Of a stretch of DNA of 64,000 nt, positions 1 to 11,887 are shown in pieces. The notes beneath the pieces are model-generated. The model saw only the letters and a list, made by a program, of their open reading frames with translations. It did no database searches and was not told the DNA's origin. Within the stretch, counting starts at the first letter, position 1, and each line of letters starts with the position of its first letter. The DNA lies in contig NW_004457723.1 in assembly GCF_000203815.1 (NCBI RefSeq), positions 434,001-498,000 on the forward strand. The letters are read 5' to 3'. This DNA comes from Cavenderia fasciculata. Taxonomy: Eukaryota; Evosea; Eumycetozoa; Acytosteliales; Cavenderiaceae. The position numbers and the translations under genes were made by a program.

Positions 1-1016
1 CATGTGATGTAAAGGGTCATTGTCAATGTGACAGTGGTTATAATCCACTTGATAATTGTTTGACTAAGTGTATGTAGAAAAAAAATATTTATTAAAAATT
101 AAAAACAACAAACTAATTATTATTTTTATTTAATCCAATAATAGTTACCAACACAACACCTACTACCAATTCAACAGCACCAACATCATCATTTGAAATT
201 GATGGAACTAAATTTGATTTTGAATTGGTTGCTATTCAAGAAATTGATAATGATGGTAATGTAGTTGCAGAGTTGATGACAAACAGTTGGAATGCAACAA
301 TCAACAGTGACAGCTCAACAACTCTAGTAAACTATCAACTTGTCAATATTAGTAATGTATTGTACATTGACACTATAGTTGAAGCAATGATATCATTCTC
401 ATCACAAGCAAGAGATATCCAATTTGGAGATCAACTGCTCCACATCAACCCAAACTCAATCAAATTAGCATTGAATATCACCAATTGGCAATACAGCAAT
501 CTAATATCAACACTTCGAGTTGTATTTAGAACCGATGTCAATATGAATCAAACGATTGAATATGACTGCAAACAACAATCGATATCGACATTTTCATATG
601 ATCAACTATCATCAACCATTCAATATCTTAGAGTAATCAAAGATAACGTCCAATACAATGGTCGATTCATTGATTATGTATTATCAGATGGTAGACCAAC
701 ATTCTCTAAAACAACATTAATCAATCAAACAACCAGTCAACAGTCATCAACAACAATGTCAACATTGATTGGAGTATCACTACCTCAATGTCAATCATGT
801 CTTCTTGACCCTGATTTCACACCACTTTTCATCGACAACTCTCAAAGTGAATGTGATTCAACCAACAGTAAAACATGGAAGATTATTGTTGGTGTTGTTG
901 TTGGTGGAAGTGTCTTGCTAGCAGCCATAGTTGGATGTGCTATCTATCTCAAAAATTCAAATTTCAAATACTCTAAACCTATCATATTTATGAAAGCACT
1001 TAAAAACAAGGTGTGA
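1..1016 (+). CDS. ComC-like EGF adhesion protein, 3' part (5' end outside window)
   Basis: Two exons are visible: 1-69 and 145-1016, with a 75-base intron (GTATGT...AATAG). Exon 1 encodes the end of a Cys-rich EGF-like repeat (C..GHCQCDSGY..DNC). Exon 2 encodes about 240 residues matching what I know as the ComC beta-supersandwich region of dictyostelid EGF/TIG proteins, then a Cys pair, a single membrane helix (GVVVGGSVLLAAIVGCAIYL) and a short basic cytoplasmic tail. It should be a type I cell-surface protein. The ectodomain is almost identical to that of the next gene (4,504-5,384), so the two are recent tandem duplicates. They differ mainly in the membrane helix and tail. Family assignment rests on domain order and is fairly good; the ligand is unknown. 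Confidence 0.75.
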
Positions 1017-1406
1017 ACAGTAGACATACAAATAACCTGACTACTTGTACAATAAAAATTAATCACTCCTTTTTTTTTTTTAAATACATTAGCAAATTCC
1101 AATCCTTCTAATGTTGTTGTATACCTTCATTCTTATTTATTGTTATTTGTTACTACTAACTAGTAGATCGATAGTCCATCCTTTGGTAATATTTAAAAAA
1201 AGGAAAAAAAACCTGGGCGGCACCAACAAAATTTTTAGTGATTCTGTTCTATGATAGTTTGTATTCACGCGTGATATGATACAGATATCTAGATCTTTGT
1301 TGTGTTGCGGTGTGACAATGAAGAAGCGAGCGACCATGGTCATGTTCATTGCATTCGGTCGAAATGGAGAAGGATGGATGGACAATTTCTTTTCTAATCA
1401 TCAACA
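1017..1406. other. intergenic region between tandem ComC-like genes
   Basis: AT-rich spacer of 390 bases with poly-T runs. It must hold the 3' end of the upstream gene and the promoter of the downstream one. I see no RNA gene or convincing ORF. Confidence 0.5.
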
Positions 1407-4400
1407 ATGAAAGATAGAATCAAACAGATAACAACAACATTTGTTATTCTATTTTATTTATTATTTATCAGTCAGAGTACAACAATCACCACAGCCCAGG
1501 GTATCCCTGCCTCTGAATGTAAGTTTTTTTGTTCAACTGGGCAATAAATATAATATGATTATAGTTTCTAACAATGATTATTTGTGATGGTCTTTCTTTT
1601 AATATTTATTCTTTAGTAAACTCTGCAATATGGATCATTCGACAATACGGTAGCACCATTGTACAAGAAGAAGCGATCATATGTGCATCTCCAGCATTCA
1701 TATGTTCAGGTGGTCATATCGTTAATGTGTGAGTATTTATTCTTTGTACAAAATTTGATTGAATCATTATTATTATTATTATTATACATATTTTGAGTTT
1801 GTTTGTTTGATATTAAAACTACTATCTATCTTTGTTCACTATATAGTTTAGTGAATGCCGCAACCACTACATATTCTGCATCTGGAGGGACGGGAATGCC
1901 TGACCCACTCTTGACGGTCATTGATTTACCGCAATGCACTAGATTCGACGTTCAACAAACCATCCCTTATATCGCTGATCGTAAGCAATCCCTTCTCGAT
2001 AAATTAACTGGCCTTCCAAACCTTGCTACTTCATCGTACGTTATTATAATAATTTTATAGACTCTTATATTTTAATTTTTGTTAACAGTTGGTTGACCAC
2101 TCCTATCATTTCCCATTTCACATATCCAGAATATATGAACAATCAATTCCAAATATTCCAGTTGGTTACCTTAGATACTTTCCTAAAATGACATCTATGA
2201 CTTTGATCCTTCCAAACGTGACTGCATTCCACGAGAGTTCATTTGAAATAACAAGTCCTTCAATCGCTTCAATGACTCTCCAACTTTCCAATTTAAAAAA
2301 TTTTCCATCGTTTACCAACAGTTCTACATCGTTGGTTTGGAGTTCATTAAAGACCTTTGTGTGGGGCATTAACCCTTCATTTGCCGTTGCCCCCATTTCA
2401 TTGGATATGCCACCAACCGTTTTCGCACAATTGCAAACCCTTCAAATTGATATGATCACCGCCGGATTAGTTACCATCGCTGTCAGTTGTAAAACAATGT
2501 ATGTCATTGATTGAATACATTATTATTATTATTATTATTAATATTTTGGTTTATTTATTAATTCATCCATCATCATATAGGAATTTTAATGGACTTGCAA
2601 CTAATCGATATAATCTTACTGTTCAAAGACCAGAGGTTGTTGAAACACTGTATGTATTCTTTTTAAAAGTAAATTAAATTACTAATTAATTAATCTACAA
2701 CCTATCTACTCTTCATTCTATAGAATATTGAGTGGTATTTCTACAGTTTCACCTCCGTTACACCTTTTTACAAATTTATTGACTCTGACCACCAATTATC
2801 CAAATACCATCACTTACCCTTTTTCAATATTTCCTCCAAAATTACAAAAAATGTTTGTATACATCATTTAGTTTGTTCTAATATTAATATCAAATCACTA
2901 ACCATAAATTACTAGTACCAAATTCGATGACTTTATGACGACACTTCCAACTACTCCATTACCAACCTCTAATTTTAAATGGTGGCAATATCGTTCCTTG
3001 ACAGAACTGACTATCATTCCATGGGAGGGATTGGCACCAGACAATACAACAAGATTACTCGATATAAACTACAACAATAAGGTTGCTGGTTCAGTTCCAG
3101 ATAGTTTTTGTGTCAACAAACTCTGGATAACATCAACTAATATATCTAGTGTTCCAAGTAAGCAAGACAAGTTTAGTTTATTAATGACTATAATTATAAC
3201 ATTTGTTTAAACAAATATTTAATTCAATTTTTTTTTATTAGATTGTTTCTGGTGTTATAGGCAAGATACAACTATATTCCAAACAAGTTTGTCACTGCCT
3301 ACTGGATTTACATGTACACCTACTATTGACCAAACAATCGTTTATACAAAGAAATATAGGGGAATTTTAACAGGTAACCTTCTAGGCTGGGGGAATGGTA
3401 TCGATAGTCCTGCTCTTATTCCTATCATTCCACACAAAATGTTTGAGTAACTATTAATAGTAGATTCATAGTATTTTTTGAAAATATTATTAATATTAAT
3501 TCATTTATTTAATTATTTTATTTAGATTGTATTATCCTACAAATGGGTTTATAACCAATACAACTATTCAATTGAACTCCAAGGCTCCTTATTTGGTCAA
3601 TGTCAATGTTTTAGAGGTTGGAATTACAGTGTCGACTGCCAATGTCACTCAACTATTAAATCAAAAGGTTCAATTTATTTGGTTGTTTTATTATTACAAT
3701 AGCCAGCTTGTTCACCAATTCCAATCGGTATCTGGGTTGTTGAATAGTACTTGTGTTATTGTTGCTTCACAATACACCCCCATTGAATTGATTCAAGCAA
3801 CTATTACTTGTCAAATGGATTTCAATCCATCTATACATTCTGGTTCATCTTTTGGATTTGAAATATCAAATGATCACAACAAAGAATTTTACTCTATTCC
3901 TTTTACATGTATGTTAACTTTAATTCTATACCGATTTACAAAATTGTAATTATTAATTCCCTTTATGAATTCTAAGACTATCCAAGATTATTATCAGGAC
4001 AAGTTGATTCGAATAATCAAAGCTTGATTTATTTATTTGGTGATTTCAGACAAAACCATTCTTTGGCAAATATTACAATCAACGATAAAATACAATGTAG
4101 TGTTTTATCATCGACCGTGGATTCAATTAATTGTACATTATCAGAGAATGCTAATTATGGTCCTGCAAGTGTTAGAATCTTGGTAGATGGGTATCCATTT
4201 GAAGCAAAAGACTTTTTATATTTTAAAAATAATAACAATAATGGTTCAACAACTACTGGTTCAACAACTACAACTACTGGAACAACAACAAGTGGAGGTG
4301 GACCAACACCTCAATCACAATGTCAAGTATCGACATCAAATTGTTATGGACATGGATCATGTGATGTAAACGGCCATTGTCAATGTGACAGTGGTTATAA

Positions 4401-5384
4401 TCCACTTGATAATTGTTTGACTAAATGTATGTTTGAAAAATATTAGAGAATAATTATAAAGTTTGTGATTCTTTGCTAATTTATTTTTATTTTTGTCTAA
4501 TAGTTACCAATTCAACACCTACTACCAATTCAACAGCACCAACATCATCATTTGAAATTGATGGAACTAAATTTGATTTTGAATTGGTTGCTATTCAGGA
4601 ATTGGATACTGATGGTATGGTCATTGCAGAGTTGATGACAAACAGTTGGAATACAACAATCAACAGTGACAGCTCAACAACTCTAGTAAACTATCAACTT
4701 GTCAATATTAGTAATGTATTGTACATTGATACGATAGTTGAAGCAATGATATCATTCTCATCACAAGCAAGAGATATCCAATTTGGAGATCAACTGCTCC
4801 ACATCAACCCAAACTCAATCAAATTATCATTGAATATCACCAACTGGCAATACAGCAATCTAATATCAACACTTCGAGTTGTATTTAGGACTGATGTCAA
4901 TATGAATCAAACGATTGAATATGACTGCAAACAACAATCGATATCAACATTTTCATATGATCAACTATCATCAACCATTCAATATCTTAGAGTAATCAAA
5001 GATAACGTCCAATACAATGGTCGATTCATTGATTATGTATTATCAGATGGCAGACCAACATTCTCTAAAACAACATTAATCAACCAAACAACCAGTCAAC
5101 AGTCATCAACAACAATGTCAACATTGATTGGAGTATCACTACCTCAATGTCAATCATGTCTTCTTGACCCTGATTTCACACCACTTTTAATCGATAAATC
5201 CGAAAGTGATTGTGGTTCCAGCAGCAGTAATAGTACAACATGGAAGATTATTGTTGGTGTTGTTGTTGGTGGATTCGCAGCCATTGCCATTGCTCTTGGT
5301 ACTGTAATGCTCATTAAAAAGAATAGAATCATCTCTCGTCAAAACAAAAAAATGCAAAACAAATTAAAGAATATGGATATGTAA
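1407..5384 (+). CDS. ComC-like EGF/IPT adhesion protein, full length
   Basis: Proposed exons: 1407-1518, 1617-1728, 1847-2035, 2130-2498, 2581-2649, 2724-2852, 2916-3157, 3242-3446, 3526-3908, 3977-4426, 4504-5384. All join in frame with GT-AG borders. The start gives a signal peptide (MKDRIKQ then a hydrophobic run FVILFYLLFI). The N-terminal half, cut into many small exons, reads like degenerate leucine-rich segments. An IPT/TIG-like stretch follows in exon 10 (about 3,977-4,240), then a Ser/Thr linker, an EGF-like repeat (CYGHGSCDVNGHCQC), the ComC-type C-terminal domain, one membrane helix and a basic tail. It is probably a surface recognition or adhesion protein acting in aggregation. 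The start of exon 4 is the least certain border: the CAG at 2,129 keeps the frame, whereas the CAG at 2,088 would not. Confidence 0.75.
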
Positions 5385-5464
5385 CAGAAAGAAATAAAAG
5401 GGACAAGATACAAACAAGAATAAAATTATTTATTCTTTTGTTTTTAAAAAAAATTAACCTTTTT

Positions 5465-6637
5465 TTATAAAATGGTAAATTTATTTGAAGTAGCAGTTAC
5501 AGATTCACCATGAACAATACGTCTAATAGCTTCAGCAAACATTGGAGCAACATTGATTACTTTAATCTTTGGACATTGTTTTACTTTATCATTGGTTGGA
5601 ATGGAATTGGTAATGACCAACTCTTTCAACTCTGATTGATTTAAAGTTTCAATGGCTGATCCACTCAATTCTCCATGTGATACCAATGCATAAACTTCCA
5701 AAGCTCCTCTTTTCTTTAAAACTTTTGCTCCCAATGCCAATGTTTCTAAAAAAAAAAAAAGGAAAATAATAATAAGTAAAAGACTCTTTCTTACTTTCTT
5801 TTTTGTTTTTTTACATACCACAAGTATCAGCAATACTACCAATGATAATAGCAACTTTGTTTGAAACATCACCAACAAGAACCATATCATCAAGAGATTC
5901 TTTAGATTGTCTATCTAAAATGGCTAGATCACAATTTAATTTATCTGAAACCAATTTGGCTCTCTTTACCCCATCGACTGCTGGACTGACTACGACACGT
6001 TCACCTTTTATATGTTTTTCAATATACTTTACAATCAATGGTTCAGCATATAAATTATCAACTGGGATTGAAAAGAAACCTGATATTTGTGGTGCCTCTA
6101 AATCCATTGATATTACACGTTGTACTCCACATTTTTCTAAAAAGTTTGCTAAACCAAAATAAAACAAAACAATAATTAATTAAAATGTATATATATATTA
6201 TTTGTTATTTATAATTTTACCAATTAATTTACTAACGATTGGTTGACGACCAGCCTCTTTTTTACATTGTTTACCATATGACCAAAATGGAATGACGGCT
6301 GTAATATGTTTTGCTGAAGCACGTCTAACAGCATCGACAATCACCAACAACTCCATTATATTGTCATTTATATTATTACAAGTTGGTTGAACAATATATA
6401 CATCTTTTGATCTTATAGATTCATCAACTATTACTCTTGTCTCTCCATTTGAAAATTTACCTAAAACAAAAAAGAAAGAGATAGAGAATTAATCTCGAGC
6501 TATCATTATTGTTATGTACATAACAACAATCACATACCACAATCACATTTTCCTAATTCTATATTCAACTGTTTACATAATTGTTCTGCAAATTCTTTAT
6601 GAGCTGTACCACTCAATACTTTAACTTGATCTATCAT
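5465..6637 (-). CDS. PRPP synthetase-like protein, catalytically divergent
   Basis: Four exons on the minus strand: 6637-6538, 6460-6221, 6148-5819, 5745-5465, giving 316 residues, the normal length for ribose-phosphate pyrophosphokinase. The fold is clearly this family (GKFSNGET, NDNIMELLVIVDA, ISMDLEAPQISGFF, DNLYAEP, EAIRRIVHGES). The family makes PRPP from ribose 5-phosphate and ATP for nucleotide and His/Trp synthesis. Several residues that are near-invariant in active enzymes are changed: the catalytic His of MDLHA is Glu, YARQDKK is YGKQCKK, SPDAGG is SPAVDG, and the ribose-phosphate loop DDMADTCGT reads GSIADTCET. That pattern resembles the non-catalytic PRPP-synthetase-associated proteins of animals. 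I infer a regulatory partner of an active paralog elsewhere. Confidence 0.85.
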
Positions 6638-6988
6638 TATTATTATGTATTTAAAAAAAAAAAAGAAAACGAGAAATAAAAAGAAGAAGAAAGAGATTGA
6701 TTGTATGTATGTATTTAGTTTATATATATATTTATGTACAAAAAGGAGAAAGAAAAAGAATAATGTTAATTAGTTTTAGTAGCACCAGGGGTGGTTATGC
6801 AAAATGGTAAAACGAATGAAAATGGTGGTGAAAATTTTGTTGTTCACCTCATGATCATGCAAAGACATTATTCAATTTCCCGTTGATCGGGTCGGGTATT
6901 TGGTCTCTATTTGATATTTTTAGTAACTACTTTTTTATTATTTTATTTATCTATCTATTTATTTACTATAATCAATTCTTTCTACTAT
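6638..6988. promoter_or_regulatory. upstream region of the PRPP-synthetase-like gene / 3' end of the SOD-like gene
   Basis: Intergenic stretch of about 350 bases with oligo-A and pyrimidine runs. It must carry the promoter of the minus-strand gene at 6,637 and the 3' end of the minus-strand gene ending at 6,989. No specific site was recognised. Confidence 0.35.
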
Positions 6989-8419
6989 TTAGAATAAAAT
7001 ACTAATAACAATAAAGATGATAGCAAAAGTTGGTAAGATGATTGATGAGGCAGCAGAATCAACTGGGAAAGTGATGGAAGCGCATTGTGGGGTAGTTTCA
7101 AAGTTGATGTTGGCAGGGGTAGCGAAATAGTCGGTTGGTTGCTTGGTGTTTGGTACGTAACCAATGACACATTGACCGATTCTATCACCAAAAGAGTTGG
7201 CAGTACCATTATCACGGAGGGCGTGGACAACGACAGAGTGACCTACAAACGAGGATGGGGCAGCAGTGCTGGTTGAGTTGATTTCACCAAAGTTACCAAA
7301 ATAGTTGGTAGTCCAGTTGTAATAGGCGTTGCCAGAGGCGTCGTAGGCACAAATGTTACCCAAATCACCCAATTCACGAGAGGCGTCGTTGGGGAGGTTG
7401 TGAGTTTGGGTGGTGAGCTTCCAGTGACCACCGGTTTGAGAGGCAACGGTTGGGTTAATATCACCATAGGTGTGGATATGGAGACCGTGAGCAATGGTGG
7501 CGTTGAGACCTTCAATCTTGGAGGTGATACGGATAGAACCATCGGTTTGTTGTTGGAAAAAGACGGATCCGCTGACATTGTTGGTACCAATGGCAGAGAG
7601 TTGGCAAACACCAGTCAATCCAGTCAAGAGTGAGTTGGCAACATTGGTGACGAGTGATGCGTTGTAACCGGCAGTCGATGGGTTACCGATACCCAAAACA
7701 CATTGTGATACAATAGCTCCAGATGAACCCTCAGTGCAAGTATCTTCGGCATTATGGATGGCAAAGCTATGACCAATAAGAGAGTTGTTACCAGTCAAAA
7801 CAAATTGACCACCAGCAATGGTAGTTGAATAGTTTCCAGATGCATCAGTGGCATCAATATTACCAAGGGCACCATCAAAAATTGATGCTGTTGGTGGACA
7901 TCCATAAGACTTTCCTGTTCCAGTTGAAAAAATACCTCCTGTTGATGTTGCACTTGAAATGTCTGCAAACTAAAAATGAATAAATTTGATTAAATTTGAT
8001 AAATTAATTTCTTCTTATTTGATTTTTCTTCTTTTTTCTTTTCTTTTTGATTATTTACTTGTTGAACTGAAATACCATGCTTTCCAGTAAGTCCAGTAGC
8101 ATTTACAACTACAATAAAAGTTCCCTTTATTTTGAGAAGAAAAAAAAAAAAAAAAATTAAAATTAAAAAAAAAAAGAGTTAGCATTTTTGATGATGTTCA
8201 CACAATCAAAGATTGTCTATCTATTTATCTATATATCTTTTTTTTTAGAGTATTTGTTGTTATTTTTACCTCTGTTTCAGTTGAAATAATGCGAACATAA
8301 CCAGAGACGGTTGAACCGGCGAGTGGTTTCAAAGCACATGAAGCAAGTTGAATGGTAGTTTGAGCTGATACAAAGCCTAACAAGGCAATCAATAAAAGAA
8401 TTGAATTGATAATCTTCAT
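6989..8419 (-). CDS. extracellular Cu/Zn superoxide dismutase-like protein, two SOD domains, probable GPI anchor
   Basis: Exons 8419-8270, 8124-8059 and 7969-6989 give 398 residues. The start (MKIINSILLLIALLGFVSA) is a clean signal peptide. Two SODC domains follow. In the first (residues about 25-190) the copper-site HxH is replaced (KHGISVQ) and most ligands are gone. The second (about 200-350) keeps LHIHTYGD, GGHW, THNLP, the GDLGN Asp and VVVHALRD, but the zinc-ligand His before LGDLGN is Glu (RELGDLGN). The C-terminus is a hydrophobic tail after a small-residue stretch (DSAASSIILP), typical of a GPI signal. Dictyostelids are known to have surface SodC-type proteins of this layout, and this is likely one. 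Activity would depend on the second domain. Confidence 0.85.
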
Positions 8420-8805
8420 TTTTAATTTATATATATATATGTAATATAAATGTGTATATATGTCTTGTTTGAACAATGAATCAAACAAGAGTGATATCGA
8501 GGGTATGTGGTTTGTTGGGAGGGAGATGGCCTTTTGAAAATAAAAAAATAAAAATAAAAAATTAATCATGATGCAAACTATTGGGGGGGGGTACCAAAAT
8601 TCACATAACCCAACGGTTGCCCATTTGTGATTGGGGGTTGTACCGATAAAAGATATGTGGTGGTTTCACAAAGTAAAGAAGTTCTACTTTTAGGTCTGAC
8701 GTTTAAAAAAATTTTTTTTATAACCAACTAAAAAACAAAAACCCATCAAACAATGAAATGAGAAGTTCACATCATAATAATTTGTTATACTAGTATCTAG
8801 ATATC
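8420..8805. promoter_or_regulatory. divergent intergenic region
   Basis: 386 bases between the start of the minus-strand SOD-like gene and the plus-strand TPR gene. It contains a G run followed by a short GC-richer patch (8,583-8,660) and T/A runs. It should contain both promoters; no defined motif was recognised. Confidence 0.4.
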
Positions 8806-11800
8806 ATGACAAGTAAAATCGAACAACTAAGAACAGAAGGAAACAAGGTAAAGAAGATCTTCTTTAATATTCTCTCTCTTTATAGTTTTTTGTTTTAACA
8901 CATAACTACTTTCTTTTACTTTACTACTACTTAGAGATATAGTTTAAAAAAATTTAATGAAGCAATTGAAATATATAAAGAAGCAATTGAATTGGTAAAG
9001 GATGATGCAACCTTTCCATCAAACATGTCTGCATGTTGTTTTGAATTGGGTCAATATGATAGATCAATGGAACTGTCAAAACAAGTGATAGAAATGATTA
9101 GACTAGGAGGAGGAGATGATCCAAAACAATTGAGGAAAAAGAATCTTGCTCGTATTGCAAGAATCGTTCATTTACAAGGTTCAAAAGAAGATTTACCGAT
9201 TGACGAGTCAATTTACAGAGGAAGATTTAAAAGATAAATCATTTGATTTTGAAAAGATTAAAAATCAACTAGTAGAAAATAATAATATTAAAGAGGAAGA
9301 TTGGAAAAATAGAAAAGACCAAGTCATTGATGTTTTGAAATTACCAACTATATTGCCATCACGAGTATCAAATGTATTTGAATATTATGTTGTTGGACAT
9401 GATTTTGCAAAGAGTGCAATCTATCCAAACAAGGATGGAGAAGAAGAGGAACCGGTAGATGAAACATTGATGATTGGTAGAATCAAAGAAATTGAAGAGG
9501 ATCGTATCTTTTTGGACAAGCATCCTCAACTATCTTACTTTTATGGTGGTGTTGGAGATTGTCGTCATCCCATTTTTACATTGGCCGATTTAAATAGACA
9601 ACTTGGTGGTAATGGTATACCTCCTCCTAATTGCAAGATACATTTTACATTGAATGATATTGTATCATCGGCACTTGCTAGAGCAACTATTGTCTATTTA
9701 TTATTGGAAGAGGTTGGAAGATTTGATACGATTGAACAATTGTATAGTAACCCAACTGCTGCCAATGCAGCTGCTCTACTTTATTATGTGTATATTGGTA
9801 CTGCCATCCCAACACCATTACACAGTATGTTGGTACAAAGATTAAAACAACTCGTTAAACTTGGTGATAGTGGTCAATTGCCAGAATGGTTATCGATTGA
9901 CAAGAAAATATCATGGCCAAAGATTAGAGATGCTTTGGTTTATTGGTGTCAAGAAATGCCAGCTTCACTAGCCAACATTATTCCAATATCTAATCGTGAC
10001 GCCTCAATGGATGATATTGATACTGGTAATGAAACTGTAACCAATTTACCACATGGTTTGACATCTCTATCATTACCAAAGAAAAATCTGCAACTAGAAG
10101 AACAAGTTAAAAAGGCATTGATGGATCCAGCCATGTTGGAACAGTTTGGTATCACCAATGAACAACAGAAAAATGAAATGTTGGATATGTTGATGAATAG
10201 TGGTCTTATTGGTGATGCATCTGCTGCTGCTGAAAGTCAAAGAACACTTTTACAACTAGTTCACGAGACTCAATGGTTTTTCGTCCTTGGGAATTTACCA
10301 TTTCCACGCGTTGCAGCCGATTATGGTAATGAATTGTCACTTGAAATGGCTATAAAGTGTCAAGATATTTTACACACAATTGCTAAAAGGACTAAAGAGG
10401 ACAGTGAACTTGTTCAAAAGTTTAATGTCACTATTCGAGACGAGGAAAATCCACATTTCAAGATTAATCCAACCTTTTTCGATGTTGAATTTGGTAAAAC
10501 GGGTGCAGAAACTTCTAGTTTGGAATTTAAAGCATTGGATGTTGTAGCAAGTTTTTATCGTTATCAATGGATTGGTTTACCATCAACGACAACAACAACA
10601 AACAAAAATACCCTTTCATCATTTGATTATTTTATTCATGTATTTTATCAAGCTGCTCGTGGTTTTAATCTTTTGGCTTGCAACAATTCTTTGATGATTG
10701 AAATGTGTGGAGGAGATTATCAATCAGTTCTAGACAATGTACGTGACAATAAGGAAAAGAGAAAAGAATCTGGTATGGCTGTTGAATATGATGGTATCTA
10801 TCTTAGTAATGTACCAGATTATACTGGTTATTTGGGTATATTTTCAGATGCCATTGAAATGTTAAAACCACTGGTTCAACATTCATATATTGGATTCAAT
10901 ATTCTTTTAAATACTGGACTGTGGAAATCATTGGATGATGTATTTTATACCTATCTTGGTATACCTAGCCTCGAAGATTTACCTCGTTATATTGGTGCGA
11001 GATCAGTTGGTAGTAATAGTGTTTGGGATGTAGTATGCGTTTCTCTGGAATGAATCTACCAATTCCTTTGGAGCAGCTTCTAACTCGTGATGAATTCATT
11101 GCTTGGTTGTCAAGATTATTTATTTTCATTGTCACTCCATCGGCAATTGATTCTAATCAACTATGTGTCATCAATTATCCAAATACATTGGCAACCTATT
11201 TCAAGTTTTTAGGTAGATTACTAAGAGTTGGGTATCCTGCACATTGGATTTCTGGTATGATTGAACTATTACTTGGTGGATCATTGTTTGCTCCAGAACC
11301 ACCAAAAAACAAACGTGTCATCCCATCTGAAAAAAATCCAACCACCAAAAAAATGTCCATCACTCCTTGGTTGATTGAAATTCGTACACAAGCTGCATTA
11401 TGGTTGGATAAATATCAAATTAGATTGTTGGATTATAAATTACCAAGTGTGGTCAGTGTCAAAAAATACAATTTTACTGTGGCACCTTATGATCTCCTCA
11501 ACCTACCAAAATTGCATTGCGAATCTGGCTCGGTATTTACAAATGTACTCATGGTGGCCATAGAGTTTCCTCCCTATCAAGTTCACATTCCTAGAGCCAT
11601 GGACAAGATAAATGATAACTTTAGACTCTCACTATTACATCCAGGCTATAACAAGATTGTCATTGTCACCTCGATTTTGTTTAATAGTACAACCAATGTT
11701 TTGTCTTTTTGGATGGCTGAATCGGATTATAATCATCTCAAAGCTCAAAATGCTACATTGTCAATATTTAGAAGTGATAATTGGAAAACTTTGACTCCAA

Positions 11801-11814
11801 TTAATAAACTTTAA
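8806..11814 (+). CDS. TPR / DUF4470-like protein (frame changes needed)
   Basis: Exon 1 is 8806-8847 and exon 2 starts at 8935 after a clear intron. The N-terminus holds TPR-like helices (RYSLKKFNEAIEIYKEAIEL, CCFELGQYDRSMELSKQVIEM). A long central part contains a segment resembling DUF4470 (FYGGVGDCRHPIFTL...CKIHFTLNDIVSSALARATIVYLLLEE), which is common in dictyostelid and fungal multidomain proteins of unknown function. Two frame changes are needed: one near 9,150-9,220, which a 67-base GTATTG...TTTACAG intron (9152-9218) could explain, and one near 11,025-11,050 with no convincing intron. Either the assembly has indels or the gene is decaying. The reading beyond both points (to 11,814) still looks fully coding. 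Function unknown. Confidence 0.65.
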
Positions 11815-11875
11815 AGTTAATATTAAATAATTAAAAATAATTAAATAAAAAGAAAATAAAATAATTATTTTTAAA

Positions 11876-11887
11876 TTTTTGGGCTGG
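11876..11887. repeat. left target-site duplication of element copy 1
   Basis: The 12 bases TTTTTGGGCTGG are repeated exactly at 12,821-12,832. The two copies bracket the poly-T-headed element between them, as expected for a retrotransposed insertion. Confidence 0.75.

Noticed and set aside
2036-2130. Apparent frameshift between exons 3 and 4 of the second ComC-like gene
   Set aside because: Using the acceptor CAG at 2,127-2,129 instead of 2,086-2,088 keeps the frame open, so no damage is needed.
7085-7633. Plus-strand frames opposite the SOD-like gene
   Set aside because: Shadows of the GC-richer SOD exon; no motifs.
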